Below, piece after piece: positions 37,913-47,728 of a DNA stretch of 64,000 bases. The stretch spans positions 18,256 through 82,255 of the forward strand of contig CAWBUQ010000012.1 of NCBI GenBank assembly GCA_963791995.1, read 5' to 3'. The position numbers and the translations under genes are program-made. Numbering within the stretch: position 1 is the first letter of the stretch; each line of letters opens with the position of its first letter. The notes under the pieces are model-generated. The model was given only the letters and a program-made list of their open reading frames with translations, was not told the origin of the DNA and searched no databases. Origin of the DNA: Bog-473 sp963791995 (GTDB lineage: Bacteria; Actinomycetota; Acidimicrobiia; Acidimicrobiales; RAAP-2).

Positions 37913-39165
37913 GTGCCGCGTCAGGCAACCTTTGCGCGCAATGAAATAGCACGAAGTGCTTCATCGTCTTGTGTGCGGTTCCGCCAGGCGATGTAGCGGC
38001 GGATCATCGAGTTCTGCTCCTCGTGGCTTTGGTGGTCGGTGCCGTTGAGGGCGAAGTAGCGGAGAGCGGTGAAGTGGCACTCGATCCGGTTGAAGAACGA
38101 GGCGTTGGTGGGCACGTAGGCGAACTCGACGTTATTGGCCGCCGCCCAGTCGCCGACCCGCTGAGTCTTTCTTGGTCGACAGGTGCGGGCTGAAGTTGTC
38201 CGAGCACGATCGCGATGCGCACCTCGGGCGGGTAGAGGATGCGCAGGTAGCGGCAGAAGGCCAGGAACTCGGTCCGGTTCTTCGTCTTCTTGATGTGGCC
38301 GTACATCTTGTCCTGGTCCATGTCCAGCGCGGCGAGCAGGTGCCGTACGCCCTTGGTGCGCTTGTAGGTGGCCCGGATACGCCGCCGGCGAGGGCAGCCT
38401 GGTCGTCCCCTTTCTTGGCGGCACGACCGGCGCCCACTGGCGGCCGGGACGGGGCAGCAGGTTGAGGGGGCCGAACTCGTCCATCGAGAACACAACCGTC
38501 GGGTCGCCCCGGATCGGGCTGCGCCTTGCCCTCGGCGATGTCGTAGAGCTCGAGCACCCGGTTCTTCTTCGGCTCGTAGTCGGGATCGGTGGAGGCTGCT
38601 TGAAGGTCTTTACGGCTTGAAAGGACACCTCCTCCTTGCGGAGCAGGGCCCGCAGGCCCTCATGGCTGATGTCGTCGACCACCCCCTCGGCGACCAGGAA
38701 CTCGGCCAGCTTGGACAGGCTCCAGGTCGAGAAAGGCAGGCCGTGATCGGCCGGGCGGGACAAGGCGATCTTCTTGATCTGGCTGGCGCTGGGGCAGAGT
38801 AAAGGTCGGCGGCCGGCCGCCGGCGTACTTCGGGTACAGCGAGTCGAACCCGTCATCATTGAAGTTGTTGATCACTTCGCGCACCCGGTCGGGACTGGTG
38901 AAAGTGACCTTGGCGATCCCGGCCACATCCATGCCCTGCACCGACAGCAGCACCATCTGCGCCCGCCGCCACGTCACCACCGAACCCGACGAGCGGCGCA
39001 CAATCCGCAACAGCCGGTTCCCCTCGTCGCTCGAAATGTCCCGAACCCGCAGCCCTTCTCTGGACACCACCACCTCCGATCCGACACCAACATGTCCGAT
39101 CAGACTGCGCCACCAGCACCCCCAAGGTGGTGGACCTACAAGGCCAACGTTCGCTGACGCGGCAC
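37913..39165 (-). mobile_element. IS630-family insertion sequence with TA duplication
   Basis: The ends are inverted repeats: GTGCCGCGTCAG at 37913-37924 and CTGACGCGGCAC at 39154-39165. They are flanked by TA on both sides (37911-37912 and 39166-39167). Insertion into TA with duplication of TA is the hallmark of IS630/Tc1-mariner elements. The single minus-strand transposase fills the element. Confidence 0.9.
37921..39073 (-). pseudogene. IS630-family transposase, frame changes
   Basis: From ATG 39073 the first frame has the HTH region (RRSSGSVVTWRRAQMVLLSV, GIAKVTFTSPDRVREVINNF, and YPKYAGGRPP). The second frame holds LSKLAEFLVAEGVVDDISHE and the first catalytic Asp (VVFSMDEFGPLNL). A third segment gives a variant of IAIVLDNFSPHL (second Asp). 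The end returns to YVPTNASFFNRIECHFTALR with the Glu. Shifts lie near 38800, 38400 and 38170. The DDE triad is complete in pieces. Confidence 0.85.
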
Positions 39166-39167
39166 TA

Positions 39168-39548
39168 GCTCAGGATGGACACCTCGACCGTCACGGACAT
39201 CGCTACAGACATGCTGTCCTCGACGGGCAGAAATCGCACCCGCGAGGACGTCAAGGACAGCCCCCAGAGCACTACAGACTTCCGGCGTTCTGGGCGTATA
39301 TCTACTCTGACATTTGGGGACGCTCCGCGGAACGTCCTGGGCGGGTCTTCTGCAACCAGACCGTGAGTACGGCTTACTACTAGATCCGTCGTTACGATCG
39401 GCCTCGACACGGTGCGCTGAGGCGGTCGGGCGCACTCATATGCGATATTCGGGCGCAGTTGAGGTCGGAATCGCAGCCGCTTCCAGGATCGGTAGTGGAC
39501 GTCCCGGGCATCCCACACAATCTGCGATCGGGGGCCAGGCGAATCCGC
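39168..39548. other. No gene seen beside the IS630 insertion
   Basis: Short open frames exist on both strands directly next to the insertion site. They could be parts of a gene split by the element, but the 37.4-37.9 kb side has no matching counterpart that I can recognise. Confidence 0.35.
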
Positions 39549-40256
39549 TCAGTCGCTTGCTGTCGCAGGGGTGAACAACTTCCAGTGCCCCTCGGAGACA
39601 ACTTCGACGGTAGCGCCGTCCACCTTGATGGCAGTCTGATCGTCGATCGCGTATGTCGGGACCGGCACCCCGGCGGCCCACTGTTCTATATTTGCCACGG
39701 AATTGTCCGCGAAGATCGGGTCTGGGTTGTCGAGGTGCACCCATAACGCGAAGTCGACCAGACCCATCGCACTTTCGCTGCCCATCGCCATGTCGCTACC
39801 CGGAGGCACGAACCGCAGGTTCCATTCGGCGTCGCAGTTGTAGGGGGTCGTCGCGATGCTCCCGGCACTTACCCCGACGTAGACCAAGTTCTCCAGCGAC
39901 GGCCAGAGGTCTGCCAGGCCCGATTGCTGCATCCACCAGCACAGGTACAGAACGCTGCCGCCCCAAACGAGAAGTGCGTCAGTCTCTTGGACGGTGGGGA
40001 CCCAACTCTCTCGTTGGATACTGGGCAGCGCCGTAAGTTCCAGCATTCCCAACGACTTCCAACCCAGTTCGCATAAAGGGCTCTGCGCCTGTCCGCTGAT
40101 CGCCTCCCATGCCCGTCCGCCGCCACCGGGGAAGGGATAGATCCCGGTGGGAACGAACATGGCGCTCGACTCGGCGATCGGCTTGCCCAGCAAGTCCTCG
40201 AGCGCGTCGTGGATGCTGGGGTTCGCGATACCACTGGAAGTGAGTAGAAGCTTCAC
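39549..40256 (-). CDS. Peptidase S51 (dipeptidase E-like)
   Basis: This intact 235-residue protein starts at GTG 40256, behind CGGAGG. The S51 fold is seen in KLLLTSSGIANPSIHDALED, SSAMFVPTGIYPFPGGGGRA, TDALLVWGGSVLYLCWWMQQ, the nucleophile elbow VGVSAGSIAT and PTYAIDDQTAIKVDG near the C-terminus. The family includes aspartyl dipeptidase PepE and cyanophycinase, with a Ser-His pair at the active site. It is monocistronic. The substrate is not predictable. Confidence 0.88.
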   Translation of the reverse strand: MKLLLTSSGIANPSIHDALEDLLGKPIAESSAMFVPTGIYPFPGGGGRAWEAISGQAQSPLCELGWKSLGMLELTALPSIQRESWVPTVQETDALLVWGGSVLYLCWWMQQSGLADLWPSLENLVYVGVSAGSIATTPYNCDAEWNLRFVPPGSDMAMGSESAMGLVDFALWVHLDNPDPIFADNSVANIEQWAAGVPVPTYAIDDQTAIKVDGATVEVVSEGHWKLFTPATASD

Positions 40257-40749
40257 GGCGTCCTCCGATCGCTGTACTTACACAGGCCAGACGCCATAAT
40301 CCAAGCCCCTGACACCCTCATCGCACCAGCCCGGAAGTGCCCCAGCGGGCGGGCGGCCTTTCCGACCCTCGTTGGCTTGGACAGACGGAGGCGCAGAACG
40401 ACAGCGCCGTTGACTCTCAGCATTTCGACCCCGGCCGCCCCGACTCGGCGTTCGGGTCACCAGGCCTGGTCCCCTCCGGCCCCGACCGGAGGATGCAGAA
40501 TATCGCGCCCGAAGCCGGCGTTTCGGGCGAGGGTGGCGGCTTGTCCAGCTGGAAGATTATGGGATGGTTTTCGGCTCCGCCGGTGGCTTCACAACGTCAA
40601 GTCGGGGCCTGTGGGGCGCCGCGCCCCTTGCGGCGGGCAATTCGTCTGGTCAGGGGCCGGGAATCTCAGAGGCGGAAACGCGGAAGACGATCTTTCACCC
40701 GCGGATTCAGCGGTGTGGCTTGTCCGCGCTTGTGGAAAACTTGTGGCCC
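40257..40749. other. No gene seen
   Basis: Divergent spacer between the peptidase and the cyclase fragment. Only shadow frames are present. Confidence 0.4.
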
Positions 40750-41245
40750 GTGACGGGCCCGTCGGGAACGGTGACGTTTTTGTTCACCGATATCGAGGGC
40801 TCGACTCGGTTGTGGGAATCGGCGCCGGAAGCCATGCGGCTGGCGGTGGCCCGCCGTGACGAAATGATGCGGGGCGCCATCAGGGCCATGGCGGCTATGT
40901 GTTTTCCACCGCCGGGTACGGCTTTGCGGCGGCTTCTCGGGCCGCTGACGCCTCGGACGCGCCGGTGGACGCCCGGCGGCCCTGGCGGCGGAGCGCTGGA
41001 CGGAGGGGGTGGTGGTGCGGGTCCGCATGGGGGTCCACACCGGGGAGGCGTCCGAGCGCGACGGTGACTACTTCGGGCCGGCGGTCAACCGGGCGGCCCG
41101 GCTGATGAACGCCGGCCACGGCGGCCAGGTCCTGGTCGGGGCGACCACAGCGGCGGTGGTGGTGGGAGGGGCGGCACTGGTGGATCTGGGCGAGCATCGC
41201 CTGCGGGATCTGGCCGAACCGCAGCGGGTGTTCCAGTGGGGCCCG
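40750..41245 (+). pseudogene. Class III adenylate/guanylate cyclase domain, fragment
   Basis: From GTG 40750 (or TTG 40741) the frame reads SGTVTFLFTDIEGSTRLWES, with the first metal-binding Asp, to about 40888. It changes to GGYVFSTAGYGFAAA and, near 41000, to VVRVRMGVHTGEASERDGDY and FGPAVNRAARLMNAGHGGQV. The homology to the regulator at 61027 stops at LAEPQRVFQ (about 41245), where unrelated sequence begins. No ATPase or HTH follows. It is a 5' fragment of such a regulator. Confidence 0.8.
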
Positions 41246-41312
41246 ACCGTGATTCTCGTTATACTTTGCTCGACCTGCTGTTTTTCGGGTGCGAAGTACG
41301 GAGGGGTGAAGG

Positions 41313-42547
41313 ATGGCGCTTTTTCCCCAGAGCCTGGATGAGATCGACTTTTGGGATCTGGACATGTTCACCGACGGGGATCCGCACCTGGCCTGGACAC
41401 TCCTGCGGCGGGAAGCGCCGATGTGGTTTCACGATCACGAAGGCAGCAGCCCTTTTTGGTGCGTGACCCGTTACGAGGACGTCCATGCCGTGCTCGCCGA
41501 CCCCATCCGCTTCAGCTCGCGAGAGATGGTACAGAGTAAGGAACCGGCCGAAGGGCCCGAAGTGCCAGAGCATCTGAGGTCGATTCTCTTTACCCGATCC
41601 GCCCCGGCACGGGCCGTTGCGCAAGGTGGTCTCCCACAGTTTCACTCCTGGGGCGATTTCCGGCTTGAAATCAGCTGAGCCAGCGTTGCCGATCAGTATC
41701 TGGATGAAGTTGCCGAGAAGCAAGATGTCGATTTCGTCGCCGCCGTCGCCGACCCCATCCCGGCCGCTATGGCCCTGTCAATGCTTGGTGTTCCCAAGGA
41801 GGACTGGGACCGCCTAGCCGAACTTGAGCACATCATGCTCGCCATCTTCGACCCTGAGCGCGTCCCCGAGGGGCAGGACCGTGAAAGTGTCGTGAACGAG
41901 GCCGTCCAGGAGGTTTCTACATACTTCATGGGGCTAGCAAATGCGCGCCGGACGAACCCCGGTGACGATCTGATCAGCCAGCTCGTCCATGGCGTTGTTC
42001 AGGGCGAACCGCTAAGTGCCACCTACGCGGCTGGCGAAGCAATCGTGCTTCTGACTGGCGGCCTCGACACCACACGCGGGGCGGCCTCGGCGGGCGGAAT
42101 GCTCCCAGTCCTGGAACGGCCTGACGAACAAGCCCGACTTCGGGCCAACCCTGCGGTACTCGGCACCGCCGTAGATGAATTCGTCCGGTGGGGCAGCCCG
42201 ATCGCCCACCTCGCCCGAACGGTCACTGCCCCGGCCGTCATCCGAAACGTTGATCTCCACGAAGGCGATCGTGTCGTCGTCTTCCCCCATCTGCCAACCG
42301 GGATGAGGCGCAGTTCGCCGAACCGTTCCGCTACGACATCACCCGTAGACCTAATAGACACATAGGTTTCGGGTTCGGTGAGCACTATTGCCTCGGGGTC
42401 CATCTGGCCCGGCTAACCCTTAAGGTCATGTTCGAGCAGATCTTGACCCGCTTCAAGACCATCGAACTCACCGCCAAGCCTGCTCGCGTCCGCTCCAACT
42501 ACCTGGGTGGGCTCAAGCATCTCCCCGTTCATATGGTGCCTGTCTAA
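41313..42547 (+). CDS. Cytochrome P450, frame changes
   Basis: The ~410-residue P450 starts at ATG 41313 behind GGAGGGG. It shows DIDFWDLDMF-type N-terminal sequence (FPQSLDEIDFWDLDMFTDGD), WFHDHEGSSPFWCVTRYEDV and the I-helix (IVLLTGGLDTTRGA). The ExxR helix region (AVDEFVRWGSPIAHLARTVT) and the haem loop FGFGEHYCLGVHLARL with the Cys ligand follow. Frame changes lie near 41600, 41690 and 42285. The last segment runs in frame to TAA 42547. It is a soluble bacterial monooxygenase of CYP type; electron partners are not nearby. Confidence 0.88.
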
Positions 42548-42757
42548 ACATCAGCGGCATCGTTGGCCAAGCGAAGACCGGATGCCGACTAACTGGAAAG
42601 CCGACCGCGATCGACGACTGGGATGGCGCGGACCCAAAAGGGGGCCGGTACGACGTCGTACATCGCCAGGCTAATCGCTGATCCGTCGCAAACCAGGAAT
42701 GAGAGGGCGTGTGTCGCGGTGCTGGGGGCGCTTCCAATTACAGTCGGTGCAGTCCTT

Positions 42758-43546
42758 CTACACCGTCCAAGGGATGCCGCCGTAATGTCTCACCATCGTC
42801 TCGGCGTCGAGTCCGACGAGGATGTGAAGAGGGGAGCCGGGGTCGTGTGTGGCAGCCAGGATCACTTTGGCCACCTGGAAAGGGTCGGCGCCGGCGCGGA
42901 CCGCTTGCACCACCGCCTCACGGCACTGCGACGCCATATCGGCGTATATGGGCGACCAGGCGGGCGAAGGCAGGTTCGCTTCGACCTCAGTTCGATGAAG
43001 GCCAGGCTCGACAACGACCACTCGCACCCCGTGTTCAGCGACCTCATGACGCAGCGCCTCGCTCATCGCCCCCAAGGCTTGCTTGGACGCGACGTAGAAC
43101 CCCATGCAAGCCGCCGCCGGAACCCTGGCTGAGACAGACGACACGTTCACGATGACTCCACCATGGCGAGCGCGCATCGAGGGCAGAAAGGCGCGGATCA
43201 GCCGGAACGGCCCCCAAAAGTTGGTCTCCATCATTTCTCGGGCCTCAGTCTCGTCGAGCTCCTCCACGGTTCCTACTCGACCGATGCCGGCGTTGTTCAC
43301 CAGCACGTCCACGGCGCCGGTCTCACCGAGAATCTTGTCGGCCGCAGCCTTCACCGACGTATCGCTCGCTACGTCCAAGGCGACGATCTTGACCTCTGCG
43401 CCGATCTGGCTTGTCGCCGCTGTCAGTCGCTCCGCCTTGGAGATGTCGCGCATCGTCGCATACACCGTGTTCCCATCTGCTGCGAAGGCGATCGCTGTCT
43501 CGAGGCCAATACCGCTGCTGCATCCCGTCACGACCACAACAGCCAT
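42758..43546 (-). CDS. Short-chain dehydrogenase/reductase
   Basis: This intact 262-residue SDR starts at ATG 43546 behind GGGGAG. Motifs are VVVTGCSSGIGLETA (6-13 region), LDVASD, LVNNAGIGRVG, NVSSVSARV with the catalytic Ser, and FYVASKQALG with Tyr and Lys. It belongs to the classical SDRs resembling retinol dehydrogenase-like reductases. It converges with the P450, and the two may act on related lipophilic substrates, but that is guesswork. Confidence 0.9.
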   Translation of the reverse strand: MAVVVVTGCSSGIGLETAIAFAADGNTVYATMRDISKAERLTAATSQIGAEVKIVALDVASDTSVKAAADKILGETGAVDVLVNNAGIGRVGTVEELDETEAREMMETNFWGPFRLIRAFLPSMRARHGGVIVNVSSVSARVPAAACMGFYVASKQALGAMSEALRHEVAEHGVRVVVVEPGLHRTEVEANLPSPAWSPIYADMASQCREAVVQAVRAGADPFQVAKVILAATHDPGSPLHILVGLDAETMVRHYGGIPWTV

Positions 43547-43844
43547 TTACATCTCCCCTCACCCCACCGTCCTGGTAGTCGGCGACAGGCTAGCTAACGT
43601 CACACCCGCACCCGGGTAGTTCGCTACCAGGACAGCGCCGGGACCCTCTCCAGGACGAGCGTCTCTGGGTACACGCCGTCGAGGACGGCCCGTTGCCGAC
43701 TCGGACCGAACGCAGCCAGTCCTCGGTTGGCCGCAGCTGGCCAAGGGCGTCACGAGCAGCCACTCAACCGGCTACCTGTCCCGTCACCTGTCAGCGAGCG
43801 CTTCCAAGGGTAGCCCCAAACGCGTGCCCCTCCGGTCTCCCTGG
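43547..43844. other. Spacer between SDR and intron
   Basis: No gene is seen. It is the 3' exon side of the group II intron on the minus strand. Confidence 0.4.
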
Positions 43845-43967
43845 GTAGTGAGGTAGGCCGCTGGTTGCTCGTTCCGGTAGGTCGGGCGGGCTCATTCCTG
43901 GGGGTTTCCCCCGGGCAGGTGCGTCGTCCGTCTCGCCGTGGGAGCGTCTGGCCAGCGGCCCCCTATC

Positions 43968-44000
43968 GAACCGGGCGTGCGGTTCTCCCGCACCCGGCTC
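43968..44000 (-). ncRNA. Group II intron domain V
   Basis: This 33-base hairpin starts GAGCCGGGTGCGGG and ends CACGCCCGGTTC on the minus strand. The outer stem pairs GAGCCGGG with CCCGGTTC, with the inner stem GTGCGG/CCGCAC and a GAGAA loop. This is the catalytic, most conserved intron domain. It lies 17 bases behind the maturase stop. Confidence 0.9.
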
Positions 44001-44017
44001 GCCGACATCGTTCATCG

Positions 44018-45361
44018 TCAGGCATGCGCATTACTCCAGTACCGAACCGATCCGGTGAGGCGATAGATGCCGAGTCCGGTGAGCCAGCTGTGGTTGAACC
44101 GGTCGACTCGGAGACGGCCTCTGGTGGCGTGCTTCACGCTGGCTAGCTTTGACATCCGCCAGTGCACGTAGCTGTCGAGGGCGGCGAACTTCCGATTCGA
44201 GTTGCCGTATCGGAAATACGCCCCCCAGCCCCGCAGCACGGGGTTGAGGTCAGCGACTACATGGTGCAGTTCGCGGCTGGCGTAGCGGCGGTCGGTGTGT
44301 GCGCGGACCTTGGCCCGGATGGAGGCCATGGCCCGCGTCGACGGCCACTTCGACAGGTAGCGGCGATCTCCCCACTTCGACGGGGTCTTCCGATGATGGA
44401 AGCCCAAGAAGTCGAAGCCGTCCTGGCCCCCACCGAGGTACACGATCCGGGTCTTGTCGGGGTGCAAGCGCAGCCCGAGGCCGGCCAGTACCGCCTCGAT
44501 CCGGCGGCGGGCCTCTGCGGCCCGGCTCCGGCTGGTGGTCAGGACCACGAAGTCGTCCGCGTAGCGGACCAGCGTTCCCAGGCCGGCCGTCGCCGTCCAC
44601 GCCTGATCGAGCACATGGAGGGCGATGTTGGCCAGCAGCGGGGAGATGGGCGAGCCCTGCGGGGTTCCCGCCTCCACGTCGGAGACGATCCCGCCCTCGA
44701 ACACCCCGGCTCGAAGCCAACTTCGCAGCAGTTTCAACATGTCGCCGTCCACCACCCGGCGTTCGACCTGACCCATGAGGGCGTCGTGGTCGATCTCGTC
44801 GAAGCACGCCTTGATATCGGCATCCAGCACCCAGTTGGCGCCCCGATTGGCCGCCACCCGGATCGCCTCAAGCGCCTGGTGGGCGGACCGCTTCGGGCGA
44901 AACCCGAAACTCACCGGGGAGAAGTCGGCCTCGAAGATAGGTTCGATAACCAACTTGGCCGCCGTCATGACCACCCGGTCGGCCACCGTGGGGATACCGA
45001 GCGACCGGGTCTGACCCGGCTTGCCCGGTTTGGGGATATACACCCGTCGCAGCGGCTGCGGTCGATACGTCTTGTCCCGCAACCGCTGGGCGAGCCTGTC
45101 GAGGAAATCTCGCACCCCGGCAGCGTCCCCTTCGGCGATCGACGTGATGGTCACGCCGTCCACTCCAGGGGCGCCGCCATTGTTTGCCACCTCGACCCAT
45201 GCCCTCCACAGGATGTCGCTGCGGGCGACCTTGTCGAAGAGGGCGTGGAACCTTCGGTGAGGATTCTGCTTGGCACTGCGATACAGCACGCGTTGAAGGG
45301 CTCGAACCTGGTCCACCTGCTCGGTTTCGCTGACGGTCCTAGCCGAACACTCGGCACTCAT
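44018..45361 (-). CDS. ltrA: Group II intron reverse transcriptase/maturase
   Basis: This intact 447-residue protein has the RT fingers and palm: GVDGVTI, LRRVYIPKPGKPGQTRSLGI, DIKACFDEIDH, GTPQGSPISPLLANIALHVL and the active-site RYADDFVVL. The maturase X domain follows with LNPVLRGWGAYFRYGNS. No HNH endonuclease domain follows, so mobility would rely on nicked or single-stranded DNA. The size and motifs fit bacterial LtrA-like proteins. It is encoded in domain IV. Confidence 0.95.
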   Translation of the reverse strand: MSAECSARTVSETEQVDQVRALQRVLYRSAKQNPHRRFHALFDKVARSDILWRAWVEVANNGGAPGVDGVTITSIAEGDAAGVRDFLDRLAQRLRDKTYRPQPLRRVYIPKPGKPGQTRSLGIPTVADRVVMTAAKLVIEPIFEADFSPVSFGFRPKRSAHQALEAIRVAANRGANWVLDADIKACFDEIDHDALMGQVERRVVDGDMLKLLRSWLRAGVFEGGIVSDVEAGTPQGSPISPLLANIALHVLDQAWTATAGLGTLVRYADDFVVLTTSRSRAAEARRRIEAVLAGLGLRLHPDKTRIVYLGGGQDGFDFLGFHHRKTPSKWGDRRYLSKWPSTRAMASIRAKVRAHTDRRYASRELHHVVADLNPVLRGWGAYFRYGNSNRKFAALDSYVHWRMSKLASVKHATRGRLRVDRFNHSWLTGLGIYRLTGSVRYWSNAHA

Positions 45362-45924
45362 CAGGGTTCCTCCGCTTCGCCACTATGCACCGATGAAGTA
45401 GGGGCCCTTCGCTCGAGCAGGGTTATGTTGTCCCTGCCGTCATCACTACTATGACCCCCTCCGACTTCCTCTCGGCCGCCTGCCACTTCCCGGGGCTACC
45501 GGTTATAGACAGGACCGCTACCCGCCCCGCAGGCGGGGCCGAGGAGGATCTCTCCAGTTCCGAGGACAACCCTCTGACCATTCCACGCCCCTTACGCCGG
45601 GAGGTCCCTGGGCACCGGCTCCAAGACCAACGATGCCGTCCATGGCCTTCGCCCTTAGGGAACAGGCTCGGCTCCTCCTGGTCCGCCTTCCGGCGGACGG
45701 CACTAACGACGCTGCAGGCTTCACTTCATGTTGCGGACTGGCCAGTTGCTCCGCCCCGCTTCGCACCCGGCCTCTCGACCACGCACGGGGACTTCACTAC
45801 AGGGGACCTTGGCGTCTCCCCCGGCCGGACTCCCACCGGCTGGCTGCCCTCAGCTTGTCGCTCGGTTACGTCATAACAACCTCACTGTTGTCACGGCGCC
45901 CAAGCAACTGGACGCACTCCCCAA

Positions 45925-46044
45925 TGTGCCGCGCGGGGCGCCCCTATGAGGCTTGATTTCTCAAGCGTCCGACCTGTGGTGACGCTTCGTTCGGCGAGGC
46001 CGGTAGCGACGACGGTAACCCATCTTGACCGTGCGATATCTGGC
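45925..46044 (+). repeat. Solo IS110-family left end (copy of 424-542)
   Basis: This stretch repeats the first 120 bases of the IS110 element's non-coding end. Shared blocks are gtgccgcgcggggcgcccc, gatttctcaag, tccgacctgtggtgacg, gcgaggccggt and tatctggc. No transposase follows; an integrase gene lies next on the other strand. The group II intron starts only 7 bases to its left. Confidence 0.75.
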
Positions 46045-46145
46045 GATCCCGACCAGGAACGTCGACCGCCCGAATCGTTCCCGTTCGGCCACTTAGCGTG
46101 ACGCGCGCCGTCCGCCGAAGGCGTGTCTGCTCCGCGTCATTGCCG

Positions 46146-47144
46146 TCATGGTTTGCGTAACTGTTCTCGTAGGGCGATCTGGCTGGGGTGGCCTCTGATG
46201 ACGGCTCTCAGGCCTTCGGCGCTGGCGTCGAGGTATCGCCGGGTGGTGTCGAGGGAAGCGTGGCCGAGCAGAGCTTGGAGCTCGACGATGTCGGCGCCGG
46301 CTTGGAGGGCATCGGTGGCAAAGCTGTGGCGGAGAGCGTGCACCATTGCCCCGGTGGGGATGCGGGCCCGGATGCCGGCTGTGGTGTAGAGCCGTTCGAT
46401 GAGATACCGCATCTGATGGGCGGCTAGGCGGCGTCCTCGGGTGTCGACCAGTAGGGGAGTGGAGGGATGGTCGAGGTCGTGCTCGGGGAAGCGGGCGGCC
46501 CGGCTGGCCTGGTAGGCGGCGAGGACCTCGTCGAGAGCGGGGTCGATCGGGATGGTACGGCTCTTGTTCCCTTTGCCGGTCACCTCGAGACGCCGGGCCC
46601 CGACCGGCCCGGCGATCGAGGCCATGGCCAGGGCCACCGCCTCGCCTTCCCGGATCCCTGACACCAAGAACAGGGCGACCAGGGCCAAGTCCCGCTCGGG
46701 CCAGGGGTGGCGCGCCGTAGTGTCGATCGCCGCCGCCGTTGTCAGGAGGCGCTGGGCGGCGTCATCGGCCTTGATCGCTTTGGGGGCCAAGGGGGCCAGG
46801 CGGGGTTTTCCGATGGCGGCCATCGGGTTGCCCTCTACCAGGTCCTCGGCCACCAAGAAGTCGAACAGCGACGACCAGGCCGAGTGGGCCCGCACGACCG
46901 AGGAGGCGGCGTGGTCAGAGTCCCAGGAGGCGAAGGCCGCACGCAGAGCCGCTTTGGTCAGCTGTTCGAGGCGCAGCACCGCGGCCCCGTCGGTGTCGAG
47001 GCGCCGGGCGATGCCATCGACGTCGGCCCGATAGGCGGCCAGAGTCCGAGGTGACGGCTTGGTGGCGCCCAGCTGGAACAGCCAGGCGTCGATGATCTCT
47101 GGGAGGTGGGCGTCGGGGGAGAGCCGTCGGAGCTTGACCATCAC
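46146..47144 (-). CDS. Tyrosine recombinase/integrase, intact
   Basis: The 332-residue enzyme starts at ATG 47144 (or 47141). It has a core-binding domain (SPRTLAAYRADVDGIARRLD, SSLFDFLVAEDLVEGNPMA) and the catalytic domain: VSGIREGEAVAL (Arg), LEVTGKGNKSRTIPI (Lys), HALRHSFATD (His, Arg), LLGHASLDTTRRYLD (His, Tyr). All catalytic residues are present. It resembles XerC/XerD-like phage-type integrases. Its N-terminal region recurs in pieces at 58138-58290. An inverted-repeat operator lies upstream. Confidence 0.93.
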   Translation of the reverse strand: MMVKLRRLSPDAHLPEIIDAWLFQLGATKPSPRTLAAYRADVDGIARRLDTDGAAVLRLEQLTKAALRAAFASWDSDHAASSVVRAHSAWSSLFDFLVAEDLVEGNPMAAIGKPRLAPLAPKAIKADDAAQRLLTTAAAIDTTARHPWPERDLALVALFLVSGIREGEAVALAMASIAGPVGARRLEVTGKGNKSRTIPIDPALDEVLAAYQASRAARFPEHDLDHPSTPLLVDTRGRRLAAHQMRYLIERLYTTAGIRARIPTGAMVHALRHSFATDALQAGADIVELQALLGHASLDTTRRYLDASAEGLRAVIRGHPSQIALREQLRKP

Positions 47145-47156
47145 CCGGAACTCTAG

Positions 47157-47199
47157 TCTCGATAATGTTGGTTATCGAGAGTTCCAGTTCTTTATCGAG
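47157..47199 (-). promoter_or_regulatory. Inverted-repeat operator upstream of the integrase
   Basis: TCTCGATAA (47157-47165) and TTATCGAGA (47172-47180) form a perfect 9-bp inverted repeat with a 6-base spacer. A third half-site TTATCGAG follows at 47192-47199. The array sits 13 to 55 bases above the integrase ATG, in an AT-rich patch, and probably overlaps its promoter. It may bind the integrase's own regulator or the integrase itself. Confidence 0.55.
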
Positions 47200-47464
47200 C
47201 AGGTCGTGGGACATCGGACCGCTGTGGCAGATCGTGTCGAGCAGGACCGGCTGACAGCCTGGGCTGACGGCGGTCAGGGCCTCCCCGAACTTGAGTATCC
47301 CATCACTACGACCAGTTGTTAGAATTCATCAAGCAAGGGCCAGCGCGTCGATGCCTCTCACCGGGCAGTTTTAGTTGGGGGAGGCGAAGCGTTCTGCGGT
47401 TCCAAGATGGCTGAGCGCATCCCTTGGAGCTCAGACAACAACCCCACCATCCAGAGGAGCAACC

Positions 47465-47701
47465 ATGGTCACACGGACCGTTCATCTGGGCGTGGGTGTA
47501 GTAATCCGAGTTCTCGTAAGCTGTCGCACGCTGTGTCGCGTCGTCCGATGGGCGACCGCCGCAGCGCTTCTCATCGGAGCCATGGCTCTGATTGAGGGGA
47601 CAGAATTCGATGGCGAAGCGGTTCTCGGAAAGTTGTACCTGTCGACCCAGACGAGCCGACATCGACAGTTGAAGGCGAAAAAGGCCAAATACCGCAAGTA
47701 G
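47465..47701 (+). CDS. Small hypothetical membrane protein
   Basis: The 78-residue product starts at ATG 47465 behind AGAGGAG. One membrane segment (VVRWATAAALLIGAMALI) is followed by a basic C-terminus (RHRQLKAKKAKYRK). The strong ribosome-binding site and a terminator-like palindrome 28 bases after the stop support it. Function unknown. Confidence 0.55.
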   Translation: MVTRTVHLGVGVVIRVLVSCRTLCRVVRWATAAALLIGAMALIEGTEFDGEAVLGKLYLSTQTSRHRQLKAKKAKYRK

Positions 47702-47728
47702 CCCCAGCACGCTTGCACGGTAGCGCCT

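Larger units (their letters stand above)
43845..45917 (-). mobile_element. Group II intron with reverse transcriptase
   Basis: On the minus strand the RNA begins GTGCGTCCAGTTGC at 45917, the conserved GUGYG start. Domains I-III fill 45362-45917 with strong pairing, the maturase lies in domain IV, and domain V is at 43968-44000. Domain VI is a long helix whose arms are GGCCGCTGG (about 43949-43957) and CCAGCGGCC (43858-43866), placing the 3' end near 43845-43850. All parts are present, so it may splice and move. The 5' exon is a fragment of an IS110-family left end. Confidence 0.8.
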
